DNA of 64,000 nt from JAWKWH01 sp040830725 (GTDB taxonomy: Bacteria; Pseudomonadota; Alphaproteobacteria; Rhizobiales; Rhizobiaceae), in assembly GCA_040830725.1 (NCBI GenBank), contig JBFOMG010000069.1, positions 1 to 64,000 of the forward strand, in the 5' to 3' direction. Below the pieces are notes generated by a model, which was not told where the DNA came from, ran no database searches, and was given only the letters and a program-made list of their open reading frames with translations. Shown one piece after another: positions 8,393 through 17,570 of this stretch. Numbering within the stretch: the stretch's first letter is position 1; each line of letters opens with the position of its first letter. The translations under genes were made by a program, and so were the position numbers.

Positions 8393-9649
8393 ATGGAGGC
8401 AGCCTTGAGTGACGACGTCAATGTCGATGTCCTGAAAATCGAGCAAGCCAAGGACCGGTTGGCGAAACTGCCGGCGGTTGACCGCGGAAGGCTCAGGCAG
8501 CAGCGCATGGACCGGCTGCAGGCCGAACTCAAGAAACGCGATATTGGCGGCATGCTGCTCTACGATCCGGTGAATGTGCGCTACGCCACGGACTGCCGCA
8601 ACATGCAGATCTGGACCATGCACAACTCGGCGCGCTATTGCCTGGTGCCGGCCGAAGGCAAGGCGGTCATCTTCGACTATGTCAATTGCGAGCACCTTTC
8701 GGAAGGCATTGACACGATCGGCGAAACGCGGCCGGCGGTGCTGTGGTTCTATCACAGCGCCGGCAGCAACCGTCAGACGCTGATCGGGAAATGGGCTGAT
8801 GACCTCGCTGAAGTCGTCTCGCGCAATTGCCCCAATCGCAGGATTGCCATCGACCGGCTGGACAATGATGCCCGCGCCGCACTGGAGGCACGGCAGATTT
8901 CCGTATCGTTTGGGCAGGATGTGATCGAGCATGCGCGGTGCATCAAGACGGAAGAGGAAATGAAGGCGCAGAAGCGCTCGGCATTTGTCTACGAAACCGG
9001 ATTGGCGCGCCTGAAGGAAATCACCCGGCCGGGCATCAGCGAAAACGAATTATGGGCGACATTCGGCGCCATCAATGCATCGCTTGGCGGGGATTATGTC
9101 GAAACCCGGCTGCTGGTGGCGGGACCGCGGACCAATCCCTGGTACATGGAAGCCAGCGAGCGTCCGGTTCAGGTCGGCGAACTGGTCGCCTTTGATACCG
9201 ACATGATCGGTCCGTTCGGCTACTCGACCGACATTTCGCGAACCTGGCTTTGCGATGAGGTGAAGCCGACCGAAGAACAGAAAACCGTTTACAAGCTGGC
9301 GCACGAGCAGGTTCATCACAACATGGCGCTGCTCAAAGCCGGGCTCGGGTTTCGCGAACTGGCAGAAAAATCCTGGCGGATTCCCGACCGTTACGAAGAG
9401 TTTGAAGTTGGCGTAATCGTGCACGGTATCGGCATGTGCAACGAATATCCGCAGGTCGCACCGCTGAAATGGTTCGAGCAGACCGGCTATGACGGGCAAT
9501 TCCAGCCGAACATGACGGTTTCGGTTGAAAGCTATATCGGCGAGCGCGGCGCCAAGGAAGGCGTGAAGCTTGAAGAGATGGTGCGGATCACGGAAACCGG
9601 CTCGGAACTCGTCGCCCACTTTCCGTTTGAAGACAATCTTCTGAACTGA
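8393..9649 (+). CDS. DddP-like M24 metalloprotein (creatinase fold)
   Basis: A 418-residue protein of the M24 peptidase/creatinase superfamily. From memory it closely resembles the DMSP lyase DddP along its length: DPVNVRYATDCRNMQIW (58-74), ETRLLVAGPRTNPW (237-250) and FDTDMIGPFGYSTDIS. All six di-metal ligands are present (Asp268, Asp270, Asp280, His344, Glu379, Glu394), as is the DddP tryptophan (Trp74). The positions of DddP Tyr366 and Asp377, reported as catalytic, are Val339 and Asn350 here. It is therefore better called DddP-like than DMSP lyase; a C-N or related hydrolase on a small substrate is equally possible. A TTG at 8405, 5 bases after ggagg, may be the true start. Confidence 0.75.
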   Translation: MEAALSDDVNVDVLKIEQAKDRLAKLPAVDRGRLRQQRMDRLQAELKKRDIGGMLLYDPVNVRYATDCRNMQIWTMHNSARYCLVPAEGKAVIFDYVNCEHLSEGIDTIGETRPAVLWFYHSAGSNRQTLIGKWADDLAEVVSRNCPNRRIAIDRLDNDARAALEARQISVSFGQDVIEHARCIKTEEEMKAQKRSAFVYETGLARLKEITRPGISENELWATFGAINASLGGDYVETRLLVAGPRTNPWYMEASERPVQVGELVAFDTDMIGPFGYSTDISRTWLCDEVKPTEEQKTVYKLAHEQVHHNMALLKAGLGFRELAEKSWRIPDRYEEFEVGVIVHGIGMCNEYPQVAPLKWFEQTGYDGQFQPNMTVSVESYIGERGAKEGVKLEEMVRITETGSELVAHFPFEDNLLN

Positions 9650-9736
9650 ATCGGCTGGTTGTAGCTGGCTAATCACCTGGTTCGATTTTGGCTCAAACTG
9701 ACAAAGCAGTCTGATTGCCGCCGGCGAAACAGATCC

Positions 9737-11278
9737 TCAATGCCAAAATTTGGGCCGGCTGTTGAGATTGAGCCAGCGATCTTTGACGTCTCGCCATTCA
9801 TGCTCGGCGATGGCTGCGTGCCAACCGAGAATGAACCCAACCGATTGTCTTGTGCTGGCGGCAGTTTTTGGTCTGGCGTCAAAGATATCCGGCAAGGTGT
9901 TTGCCAGCGCGACATCGTTGAGATAGCCGAACCCGTCCTGAAGTCTTTTCAGGGCAACGATGAAATGTTCCACATCCTCTCCCGCGAAGATCGATTTGAA
10001 AAACTCCGTTGCGTAGCGCAGCGTCTTCAGATCCTTGCGCAGATGGTGGCGCTCCTCAATCGATAGCCTATCCAGCTTGTCCGCCCGTTTGAGGACATGT
10101 TTCCAGCATCTGTCCAATGCCTGCCGCGCCAGCTCAACGGCTTGTCCGCTGCTGTCTTCAATCTGCCAGCCGGCGCCATGCGGCAGCAAGGCCAGATGCA
10201 GCAGCATCTTGTTCCATCGCTTGGTCAACAGGTCGCGACGTACCTTCTTGCGTCGTTTTCTACAGCGCCTCACCAGTAGTTTTTCGATCGCCCGTGGGCC
10301 GGCCTTGCTCTGTTGCGCCGCACTGGCCGGTCTTGCAATATCGGCCAGCATCACGTCGCAATCACGTAATTCGCCAACGATGCGTCCGGCATCTCGCAGG
10401 TCGACAGCCAGTTTGCGCAGCGCAAGGCTGTCAATCGCGGGCCGGAACAGTTTCAGCGCGGTGCGCAAGCGGCGCAGACCGATGCGCAACTGATGAACGC
10501 TCTCCGGGTCGTCATCGGCAAGTACGGCGTACCAGTTGCCCAATATCTGATCCGTTGCCGACCGGCAGCACAATTGAAAAGCCTCGGTGACTGCATGAGC
10601 GGGTTTCAGCTCCGGCTGTACCGCCTTTACGGCGCCTTTGTTCGTTTCTCCCTGCTGCGCGGCGCTGACGAGCCGGTAGCCGCGTTCAGCCTTGCTGAGC
10701 GTGGCGAAGCGAACCGGATATCGCGCAAACAGTTTTTGCGCCATCGGCAGCAAGGCGTGTGCATCACCGGAAACCAGTTCCAGTTCAGCCTCGTAGATTG
10801 GAGCGGAGCGTTTGGCTGTCGCGACGCGGCCTTTGTCGAGAGCCAGTTCCGCCTTGGCGCCGGAACGCTTGATCCTGTGAACCCTGCGCAGGATATCGGT
10901 CTTGAAAACCGGACGCAGCTTTTTGCCAGAGACGAGCTTGCGGATTTGTATGCGCAGACCACGGTCCGATATTTTGCGGATGTCCGGACTGGATTTTTTT
11001 ACGACACATTCCACCTCGACCGGATTGGAAATGCCGCCGTGAATGCCGGTGCCGACCTTTACCGTTTGCTTGAGTTTGCCGTCAGCCTTGCGAATCCGAA
11101 ACGAAATGCCGGCGGCGTGAAGCGCACAATCCGGCGTGTCAAAATAGGTCGAGCGCATCGAAACCTTGCGCCCCGGCCTGCCGGACAACTTCCTCAAGGC
11201 CTTGCTTTTGGAAATCCGCTTCAGTTGCTTGCCGCCAAGCTCAAGCTTCAATTCCAACTCTCTGGGCAGATTCCCCAT
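9737..11278 (-). CDS. CYTH and CHAD domain protein (inorganic triphosphatase type)
   Basis: A protein of about 513 residues. The N-terminal CYTH domain (about 1-200) shows the signature ELELKLEL near residue 6 and alternating acidic/basic strands (TYFDTPDCALH, FRIRKADGKLKQTVK). The C-terminal CHAD domain (about 225-510) is helical and rich in conserved His and Arg (VHQLRIGLRRLRTALKLF, RHHLRKDLKTLRYATEFF). CYTH proteins hydrolyse triphosphates, and CHAD domains bind polyphosphate granules. The ATG at 11278 starts four residues before the CYTH motif and is preferred over the longer frame. The Nudix gene lies just upstream on the same strand. Confidence 0.85.
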   Translation of the reverse strand: MGNLPRELELKLELGGKQLKRISKSKALRKLSGRPGRKVSMRSTYFDTPDCALHAAGISFRIRKADGKLKQTVKVGTGIHGGISNPVEVECVVKKSSPDIRKISDRGLRIQIRKLVSGKKLRPVFKTDILRRVHRIKRSGAKAELALDKGRVATAKRSAPIYEAELELVSGDAHALLPMAQKLFARYPVRFATLSKAERGYRLVSAAQQGETNKGAVKAVQPELKPAHAVTEAFQLCCRSATDQILGNWYAVLADDDPESVHQLRIGLRRLRTALKLFRPAIDSLALRKLAVDLRDAGRIVGELRDCDVMLADIARPASAAQQSKAGPRAIEKLLVRRCRKRRKKVRRDLLTKRWNKMLLHLALLPHGAGWQIEDSSGQAVELARQALDRCWKHVLKRADKLDRLSIEERHHLRKDLKTLRYATEFFKSIFAGEDVEHFIVALKRLQDGFGYLNDVALANTLPDIFDARPKTAASTRQSVGFILGWHAAIAEHEWRDVKDRWLNLNSRPKFWH

Positions 11279-11410
11279 CGCCAACCAAACTACGCACACA
11301 AACACTAACAGCCGGACAATGGCGCATCGCGATCGATTTGTGAAGGGCGGCCGGAATCAGGCCTTGCGAAGACACGCTCTAAAGAAAGCCGGCTCAGTTT
11401 AATCGCTGCT

Positions 11411-11845
11411 TTATGCCGCTTTCAGGCGCCGTGAATTTTTTGGCTTGAACTGCTTCAGAATACCGGAAAGTTGCTCATCATCCACCAGTTTCGTCGCTTT
11501 CTTCCGGTCCAGCCAGACAACCGAGCGTTGTCCCTGTTCGGGAAAGTTTATCGCCTGGTGTTGCACCAGCATCGGATAGACGGCTACATCACAATCCACT
11601 TCCGAACCGTCAGCCATGCGTTTCAGGTAGTGAAAATGGCCGATGGCTTTTTTGCCGGTCTGGCCGGTCAACCCGGCCTCCTCAAAAGCTTCTCTGGCGG
11701 CCAGTTCATAGGGCGCCAAATCCTTTTCCGGCCATCCCTTGGGAATGATCCAGCGCCCGGTTTCGCGGCTGGTGATCAGGCAGACCTCAATCTTCTTCGC
11801 CAGTTGAATGTAGGGAAGCGCCGCGAACTGCTTTCGAATCATCAT
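11411..11845 (-). CDS. Nudix hydrolase
   Basis: A 144-residue Nudix protein. The catalytic helix reads REAFEEAGL after PKGWPEKDLAPYELAA, giving the REUXEEXGU core; the first glutamate of the canonical box is replaced, as in the rhizobial and eukaryotic diphosphoinositol-polyphosphate-type group with IPKGWP. Substrates may be diadenosine polyphosphates or other pyrophosphates. It lies upstream of the CYTH-CHAD gene on the same strand with a gap of about 130 bases, so a shared polyphosphate or nucleotide clean-up role is plausible. Confidence 0.85.
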   Translation of the reverse strand: MMIRKQFAALPYIQLAKKIEVCLITSRETGRWIIPKGWPEKDLAPYELAAREAFEEAGLTGQTGKKAIGHFHYLKRMADGSEVDCDVAVYPMLVQHQAINFPEQGQRSVVWLDRKKATKLVDDEQLSGILKQFKPKNSRRLKAA

Positions 11846-11924
11846 CCGGTCAGCTTACACGAAAGTTTGTGACAGTATGAATAATGCAGTGCAGTTCAGC
11901 GGCGTGCTCAAGGTCTGCCCGCGC

Positions 11925-12281
11925 TCAATTCCGGTTATAAAACTGATATCCGTCGTTTCCGCCGCCTCTGCGGCGGTGACCGCCGCGGCCATCATTTCTT
12001 TGCAGACAGGCGATCAGCCGGCAATTTCCCGATCGTGTCGGAACCGATTTGGGGGCTGCCGTCTCGCCGAACGCACACAGACCGCCATGGGCGACAAACC
12101 GGTCATAAAGCGTCAGCGACGGATTGCGGCGCGACGGATAACGGAAAATGACCGCACCCTGGCTTCTGACGATTGCCTTGGCCTTCGAGCATGACATTGA
12201 CGTGGAATTGTAACGCGAGATCGCTTCGGCGGACGTGGAAGTCACCGCCAGAACGATCAGGCCAAGGAACAGTTTGCGCAT
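11925..12281 (-). CDS. Small secreted conserved protein
   Basis: A 118-residue precursor with an obvious signal peptide (MRKLFLGLIVLAVTSTSAEA) and a short mature part containing three cysteines (SMSCSK, GGLCAFG, GNCRLIAC) and a basic, glycine-rich tail (GRGGHRRRGGG). The start at 12281 is chosen because it begins the signal peptide and follows a ggggta stretch. The central SRYNSTSMSCSKAKAIVRSQG region belongs to a small periplasmic protein type I have seen in Hyphomicrobiales; its function is not known. Confidence 0.7.
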   Translation of the reverse strand: MRKLFLGLIVLAVTSTSAEAISRYNSTSMSCSKAKAIVRSQGAVIFRYPSRRNPSLTLYDRFVAHGGLCAFGETAAPKSVPTRSGNCRLIACLQRNDGRGGHRRRGGGNDGYQFYNRN

Positions 12282-12527
12282 CAGCTTACCCCGGATAAGT
12301 TGTTGGTGGGTGAAGGTTAGCACGCAATCACAAAACGCCAAAATGCGTGTGGTTTCCGCAGGTTGCGATGGGCTGACGTGCCAATAGCGACGAGCAGGTC
12401 GAGTGACGACCGCGCTCTAATTATATTATCATAAATCGCTAATGTGTTACCTAGTAGTGACAGCGTTACGCTCAGGGATGGCGTAGGGTAATCGTGACTT
12501 TGTGGCTAGTTGGTAAGGAATACACAA

Positions 12528-13169
12528 ATGCGCAAACTGCTTCTCGCGACGACCTTTCTGGTTGGATCGACATTTGGAGCTTTGGCCGAAGGCCATAGCA
12601 GCGCTTATGACTGGACTGGATTTTATGCTGGCGTTTTCGTCGGATACGGATCCGGAGACACACGCTGGTTTACGCCCGCGCTGACAACACCGACATTCAA
12701 CATGGATGGCTGGCTTGGCGGGGTTGCTGTCGGTGTCAATTATCAGATTGACCAGTTTGTCATTGGCGCTGAAGCCGATGTTGCCTTTTCGAACATCGAC
12801 GGTTTGTTCGTGCCAATTCCTTGTCTGACCGGTTGTATCACGGATATGGAGGCCTTTGGTACGGTGCGCGCTCGCGCTGGCTGGGCGATTGACAATGTGT
12901 TGCTTTATGTCACCGGTGGTTATGCATGGGCTAATATTTCGGAAACCCTGATTGGCGCCGGAGCATCATCATCGACCCGCAGTGGCTGGGCCGCTGGCGG
13001 CGGTGTTGATTGGGCCTTCAACAGCGACATTCTGGGTGGTGGCTGGTTCGCCCGGGCCGAATATCAATATATGGATTTCGGCGGCCGCCTTGCACCGATC
13101 GTCGGCGGCATCAATGTTAATGCTGACGATTTTCATACCGGACGGATCGGAATTTTCAAAAAATTCTGA
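12528..13169 (+). CDS. Omp25/Omp31-type outer-membrane beta-barrel porin-like protein
   Basis: A 213-residue outer-membrane protein. A signal peptide ends at ALA near residue 20, followed by the family hallmark YDWTGFYAGVFVGYG. Alternating strands with turns then form a predicted eight-strand barrel (LGGVAVGVNYQIDQFVIGAEAD, YVTGGYAWANI). It ends in an aromatic Phe, the signal for barrel assembly. A taagga about 9 bases before the ATG at 12528 decides the start. An AT-rich promoter region lies at about 12420-12470 and a strong terminator follows at 13197. Such proteins are abundant structural components of rhizobial outer membranes. Confidence 0.88.
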   Translation: MRKLLLATTFLVGSTFGALAEGHSSAYDWTGFYAGVFVGYGSGDTRWFTPALTTPTFNMDGWLGGVAVGVNYQIDQFVIGAEADVAFSNIDGLFVPIPCLTGCITDMEAFGTVRARAGWAIDNVLLYVTGGYAWANISETLIGAGASSSTRSGWAAGGGVDWAFNSDILGGGWFARAEYQYMDFGGRLAPIVGGINVNADDFHTGRIGIFKKF

Positions 13170-13196
13170 ACCCACAAACAGGCACCTTTGATTGGA

Positions 13197-13223
13197 CCCC
13201 GGCCTGGACAGGTCGGGGGTTTT
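13197..13223 (+). terminator. Intrinsic terminator after the Omp25-like gene
   Basis: A GC-rich hairpin (ccccggcc / ggtcgggg, 8 pairs with one G-U, six-base loop) is followed by gtttt. It starts 28 bases after the porin stop codon and separates it from the convergent acyl-CoA ligase gene. Confidence 0.8.
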
Positions 13224-13304
13224 GCTTATTTGGAACCTCCGCACTGCGATGAGCTGCCTTGCCGGTCGCAGGAAAGCAGAATTTCCTCCCGGCAAGCGGC
13301 TTGC

Positions 13305-14945
13305 TCAAAGGGATTTCGCCATGTCCCTGAGCTTGAATTTCTGGATCTTGCCGGTCGAGGTCTTGGGGATTTCGGTGAAGATGACCGTGCGCGGGCATTT
13401 GAACCTGGCCAGCAATGAGCGGCAGTGTTCGACAATTTCGTCCTCTGTGGCCGACTTGCCGGGTTTCAACTCGATATAGGCGACTGGGGTTTCGCCCCAT
13501 TTCTCGTCCTGTTTGGCGACCACACCACAGGCGGCAACGGCGGGGTGCTTGTAAAGCGCGTCCTCAACCTCGATCGATGAAATGTTCTCACCACCGGAGA
13601 TGATGATGTCTTTGGACCGGTCCTTGAGCTGGATGTAGCCGTCGGCATGCATGACACCGAGATCGCCGGAATGAAACCAGCCGCCGGCGAAGGCCTCGGC
13701 GGATGCGGCTTCGTTTTTCAGATAGCCTTTCATGACGATATTGCCACGGAACATGACCTCGCCGATGGTCTCGCCGTCAGGCGGCGTTTTCTCCATCGTC
13801 TCCGGGTCCATGACCGTCAGGTCTTCAAGCGCGGCGTAACGAACGCCCTGGCGCGCCTTCTTGGCCGTGCTCGCGTCCTTGGCAAGGTTGTCCCATTCAC
13901 CCTTCCACTCATTGACCACCGCCGGTCCATAGGTCTCGGTCAAACCATAGAGATGAGTGACGGCAAATCCGGCGTCGGCCATGCCGGAAAGCACGGCTTC
14001 AGGGGGCGGGGCGGCCGCAGTGTTGAAGGTCACGGTCTGCGGGAAATCGCGGCGTTCTTCATCGGGTGCGTTGATCAGTGTCGCCATCACCACCGGTGCG
14101 CCGCAAAGATGGGTGACGCCATGGTCGGCGATGGCATCATACATGGCGTTGGCGCGGACCCAGCGCAGGCAGACATGGGTGCCGGCCTGCACGGCAAGCG
14201 TCCAGGGAAAACACCAGCCATTGCAGTGGAACATCGGCAGCGTCCACAGATAGACGCAATGTTTTCCCATGGAGGCGTGAATGGTGTTGGCATAAGCCAT
14301 CAGCGCGGCGCCGCGATGGTGGTAGACCACGCCCTTGGGGTTGCCTGTGGTGCCGGATGTGTAGTTGAGCGATATGGCGTCCCACTCATCGTCCGGCAGC
14401 GACCAGCCGAAATTTGCATCGCCGCCGGCAATGAATTCCTCATAGTCGATGGTGCCGATGCGTTCGCCTTTTTCGTAGGGCGCATCGTCGCCATAGTCGG
14501 GATCGTCGTAGTCAATGACCAGCGGCTTGACCTTGGCGAGCTTGAGCGCTTCGGCGACGACGGGCGAAAACTCGCGGTCGACGATCAGCAATCTGGAATC
14601 TGCATGATCAAGCTGAAAGGCGATGATGGCCGCGTCGAGCCGCGTGTTGAGCGAATGCAGCACTGCCTTGACCATCGGCACACCGAAATGAGCCTCCAGC
14701 ATTGGCGGCGTGTTGGAGAGCATGACCGAAACCGTGTCGCCCTTGGAGATGCCGTGCCTGGCGAGCGCCGACGCCAATTGGCGTGAACGGTTGTAGAATG
14801 CGCGGTAGGTGATGCGGCTGTCGCCGTGAATGATGGCGGTGTGGTCGGGATAGGTCTTGGCTGCGCGCTCCAGATAGGTCAGCGGGGTCAAGGGCTGATA
14901 GTTGGCGGCGTTTTTGCCGAGGCCGGTGTCGTATGGGCTGGTCAT
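13305..14945 (-). CDS. AMP-forming acyl-CoA ligase
   Basis: A 546-residue member of the ANL adenylating superfamily. The P-loop is YTSGTTGNPKG (about 213-223), the A5 region LYGLTETYGP (about 335-344), the A7 motif HSGDLGV (about 428-434), and the C-terminal lysine lies in KTSTGKIQK. Sequence style and length resemble medium-chain and methylmercaptopropionate (DmdB-type) CoA ligases, but substrate choice cannot be read from motifs alone. The TauE/SafE permease gene lies 56 bases upstream on the same strand, so the two may share a transcript. Confidence 0.85.
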   Translation of the reverse strand: MTSPYDTGLGKNAANYQPLTPLTYLERAAKTYPDHTAIIHGDSRITYRAFYNRSRQLASALARHGISKGDTVSVMLSNTPPMLEAHFGVPMVKAVLHSLNTRLDAAIIAFQLDHADSRLLIVDREFSPVVAEALKLAKVKPLVIDYDDPDYGDDAPYEKGERIGTIDYEEFIAGGDANFGWSLPDDEWDAISLNYTSGTTGNPKGVVYHHRGAALMAYANTIHASMGKHCVYLWTLPMFHCNGWCFPWTLAVQAGTHVCLRWVRANAMYDAIADHGVTHLCGAPVVMATLINAPDEERRDFPQTVTFNTAAAPPPEAVLSGMADAGFAVTHLYGLTETYGPAVVNEWKGEWDNLAKDASTAKKARQGVRYAALEDLTVMDPETMEKTPPDGETIGEVMFRGNIVMKGYLKNEAASAEAFAGGWFHSGDLGVMHADGYIQLKDRSKDIIISGGENISSIEVEDALYKHPAVAACGVVAKQDEKWGETPVAYIELKPGKSATEDEIVEHCRSLLARFKCPRTVIFTEIPKTSTGKIQKFKLRDMAKSL

Positions 14946-15001
14946 GCGGGGAATTCCGTTGGCGGTTTTGCCTCATAAATCACATCGCATTGCCGCCGTC
15001 A

Positions 15002-15772
15002 CTACAGTAAAAACACGACTGCGCCATCCCAGGTCAGCTTCAATCCGACCAGTACGATCATCGCGTACATGAACGGGTAAAATACTTCGCGGTTCATGCG
15101 CCTGACAATCATCACACCGGCAAGGATCGCGATGGGGGCAATCGGCAGCAAAATGGCGGAGGCGGCCAGATTGGTGGCGTCGAACTGGCCCAGTGCGAAA
15201 TAGGGCACCAGTTTGACGGCATTGACGATGGCAAAGAATATGGTCGAGGTGCCGGTGTAAATCTTGGGATCGTGATCGAACGGCAGTGCATAGATCTGAT
15301 AGGGCGGACCGCCGGCATGGGCGACGAAGCTGGTGAAGCCGGCTCCGGTGCCCCAGAATGTCCCGCGCACCATGCTGTGAGCGCGCACCTGACGGCGGCC
15401 CCGGGCGCGGTCGAGATACCAGCGTGCCGCAAAGACCAGCGCGATCACGCCGACAATCAGCTTGATCATGGCCGCGGTGACGAATGCCGCCGTCAGCCAG
15501 CCAATAGTGATGCCGAGCATGCCACCGGGAAGCAGATGTTTGAGCGTTTCCATGTCGCGGTAGCCACGCCAGCTCCACAGCGCAAACATATCCATGACCA
15601 CCAGAATGGGCAGCATGACGGCTGCGGCCTGCACCGGCGGCAGCACCAGCGCCATCAGCGGTACGCCGATGAGCGCAGTCGCGCCGCCAAGGCCGCCCTT
15701 CGAAAGGCCAACCAGCGCAACCGCGGGAACGGCTGCGGCATAAAACCAGGGATCGTAGAGAAGATCTGTCAT
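15002..15772 (-). CDS. TauE/SafE family sulfite/sulfonate or organic anion permease
   Basis: A 256-residue integral membrane protein with about eight hydrophobic segments. Two family motifs are seen: GLSKGGLGG near residue 22 and GFTSFVAHAGGPPYQIY near 145, related by internal duplication. TauE/SafE proteins export sulfite, sulfoacetate or similar small anions. It lies upstream of the acyl-CoA ligase on the same strand. A link to organosulfur metabolism is only suggested by this pairing. Confidence 0.82.
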   Translation of the reverse strand: MTDLLYDPWFYAAAVPAVALVGLSKGGLGGATALIGVPLMALVLPPVQAAAVMLPILVVMDMFALWSWRGYRDMETLKHLLPGGMLGITIGWLTAAFVTAAMIKLIVGVIALVFAARWYLDRARGRRQVRAHSMVRGTFWGTGAGFTSFVAHAGGPPYQIYALPFDHDPKIYTGTSTIFFAIVNAVKLVPYFALGQFDATNLAASAILLPIAPIAILAGVMIVRRMNREVFYPFMYAMIVLVGLKLTWDGAVVFLL

Positions 15773-15933
15773 GGGAATGCCGGTTGCAAAGTGAGGGCTT
15801 TACCCATTTGGGTCCCGACTTTCCAGTAACCATCGCAAAAACCGGACCGGGCGCAGCGCTTTTCAACCGGCCGGCTTTTGGTCTATGCCGCAATCGTGCC
15901 AGTTTCGCTGTGCATTGAAGCGTCTTCAAAACG

Positions 15934-16605
15934 ATGGAAACCAGGATGGGCGGACAAATACCGGATCGATGCAGGCTGGTCCTGACAAGTCCGGCTGGCG
16001 AGGATTGGCAGCGGAGCGCCGACCAGATCGCAAATGCTGTTGCGGGTGGCGATGTTGCGTCTGTCATTTTCTGGCCGGCCCAGCTTGGCGAGCGTGATTT
16101 TCAAAGATTGTGCGAGGTGGCGGTCCCACAAGTTCAGGCCGCCGGTGCTGCTGCGGTCATCGCCGGAGACCGGCGAATTGCCGCCAGGTGCGCAGCGGAT
16201 GGCGTTCACTTCGACAAGAAAGAAGACATTTCAGAAGCATTGCGGGGCGGTCAGGACGGCATGATTGTCGGCGCCGGCGGCGCCAAGAACCGCCATGAGG
16301 CGCTTGAACTGGGAGAGTTGAGGCCGGATTATGTTTTCTTTGGCCGCTTCGGTTTTGACAACAAGCCGCAACCCCATCCGCGAAATCTCGCCTTGGGCCA
16401 ATGGTGGGCCGAACTTGTGGAGATCCCCTGCATTGTGATGGCAGGGTCGGTGATCGGTTCGATTGAGGAAATTGCCGCCACCGGCGCCGAGTTTGTGGCG
16501 GTTTCAGCGGCCGTATTCACCGGGACACTGGAACCGGGCGAGGCGATTCGCCGCGCCAATGCATTGCTCGACGAGAAGGCACCGCATCTTCAGGAGGTCA
16601 ACTGA
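15934..16605 (+). CDS. Thiamine-phosphate synthase-like (ThiE family) protein
   Basis: A 223-residue TIM-barrel protein of the ThiE/TenI type. Visible elements are a phosphate-binding C-terminal part (VMAGSVIGSIEEIAATGAEFVAVSAAVF), YVFFGRFGFDNK near residue 133, and AADGVHF near 91, matching the usual DGVHL motif. ThiE joins the pyrimidine and thiazole moieties of thiamine, but many family members with weak motifs act otherwise, so 'ThiE-like' is safer. An alternative start is ATG 15946. The stop overlaps the start of the Sel1 gene by one base. Confidence 0.72.
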   Translation: METRMGGQIPDRCRLVLTSPAGEDWQRSADQIANAVAGGDVASVIFWPAQLGERDFQRLCEVAVPQVQAAGAAAVIAGDRRIAARCAADGVHFDKKEDISEALRGGQDGMIVGAGGAKNRHEALELGELRPDYVFFGRFGFDNKPQPHPRNLALGQWWAELVEIPCIVMAGSVIGSIEEIAATGAEFVAVSAAVFTGTLEPGEAIRRANALLDEKAPHLQEVN

Positions 16606-17570
16606 TGCCAGGCCGGGATCAATTGTTGAAACTGATTATTGCCGGTGCAATTGCGATTTTCCCTTTGACCATCGGAGCGCCGGCCAGCGAGGCCGCCAAA
16701 GAGGATCGGGCGGAAGCGATCGATCCGGAACGTTTTGGCGGGCGCAAGCCCGATGCTGCCTTCGGCGCGTATCAACGCGGGCTCTACATCACTGCGCTCA
16801 ACCTGGCGCGTCCGCGTGCTGAAGCCGGTGATGCCGCCGCGCAGGCGCTGCTGGCCGAAATCTATTCGCGTGGCCTTGGCGTTGCGCGCAACGAGGCCGA
16901 AGCGGTCAAATGGTACGGGCTTGCCGCCGAGCAGGGCGTGGCGGAAGCCCAGTTCCGGTATGCAATGGCGATCATTGATGGCAAGGTTGCCGGCAAGGAC
17001 GAGGACGCGGCGCTCAGAATGCTGAGGCTTTCGGCCGATCAGGGAAACAGGCTGGCGCAGTTCAACTTTGCCCAGTTGACCGTGCAGCGCAAACCCGGTG
17101 CAGAGGGCATGGCGCTTGCGGTGGACTACTATGAGAAGGCGGCGCAGGCCGGACTGGCCGACGCGCAATATGCCATGTCGCAGGTCTACATCTCCGGCGC
17201 CGGTGGCCGGTCCCACGATCCGAAAATGGCACGCGAATGGATGGAACAGGCGGCGAAACAGAATTACGATACCGCGCAGCTTGACTTGGCGACATGGCTG
17301 GTTGAGGGCAAAGGGGGACCGCGCGATCTGGAGGCCGGATTCAACTGGATGCGGCGCGCGGCGTTTTCGGGCAATATCGCCGCCCAGAACCGGCTGGCCA
17401 AGCTCTATCGCGGCGGGCTGGGAGTCGAGGCCGATCCGGTGATCGCCGCGGCATGGTATATTATTGCCCGGCGGGCGGGCCTGAGCGATCCCGAAATGAA
17501 TGTTTTTCTCGACGGTTTGACAGTGGAGCAGCAGCAACTGGCCATCGAGACAGCCAATCGCTTGCGCTAG
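16605..17570 (+). CDS. Sel1-like repeat secreted protein
   Basis: A 321-residue precursor with an N-terminal signal peptide (hydrophobic residues about 8-24, cleavage near ASEA). The mature part is a run of about six Sel1/TPR-like helical repeats, each of about 36 residues with the pattern A-x-W/Y-x-x-x-A-A-x-x-G (for example AVKWYGLAAEQGVAEAQ and AREWMEQAAKQNYDTAQ). It starts within the stop codon of the ThiE-like gene (TGATG) and is followed by efp. Sel1 proteins in the periplasm scaffold other proteins; no partner can be named. Confidence 0.8.
   Translation: MPGRDQLLKLIIAGAIAIFPLTIGAPASEAAKEDRAEAIDPERFGGRKPDAAFGAYQRGLYITALNLARPRAEAGDAAAQALLAEIYSRGLGVARNEAEAVKWYGLAAEQGVAEAQFRYAMAIIDGKVAGKDEDAALRMLRLSADQGNRLAQFNFAQLTVQRKPGAEGMALAVDYYEKAAQAGLADAQYAMSQVYISGAGGRSHDPKMAREWMEQAAKQNYDTAQLDLATWLVEGKGGPRDLEAGFNWMRRAAFSGNIAAQNRLAKLYRGGLGVEADPVIAAAWYIIARRAGLSDPEMNVFLDGLTVEQQQLAIETANRLR

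Noticed and set aside
8393..9649. Confident dddP (DMSP lyase) call
   Set aside because: Positions matching DddP Tyr366 and Asp377 are Val339 and Asn350, so lyase activity cannot be assumed.
11376..11385. Possible second end of the MITE (acacgctcta)
   Set aside because: Only about ten bases match the element end and no partner end is near; a chance match is likely.
13647..14786. 379-codon frame antisense to the acyl-CoA ligase
   Set aside because: The ligase motifs on the other strand are complete; this frame has low-complexity His/Arg/Gly composition.
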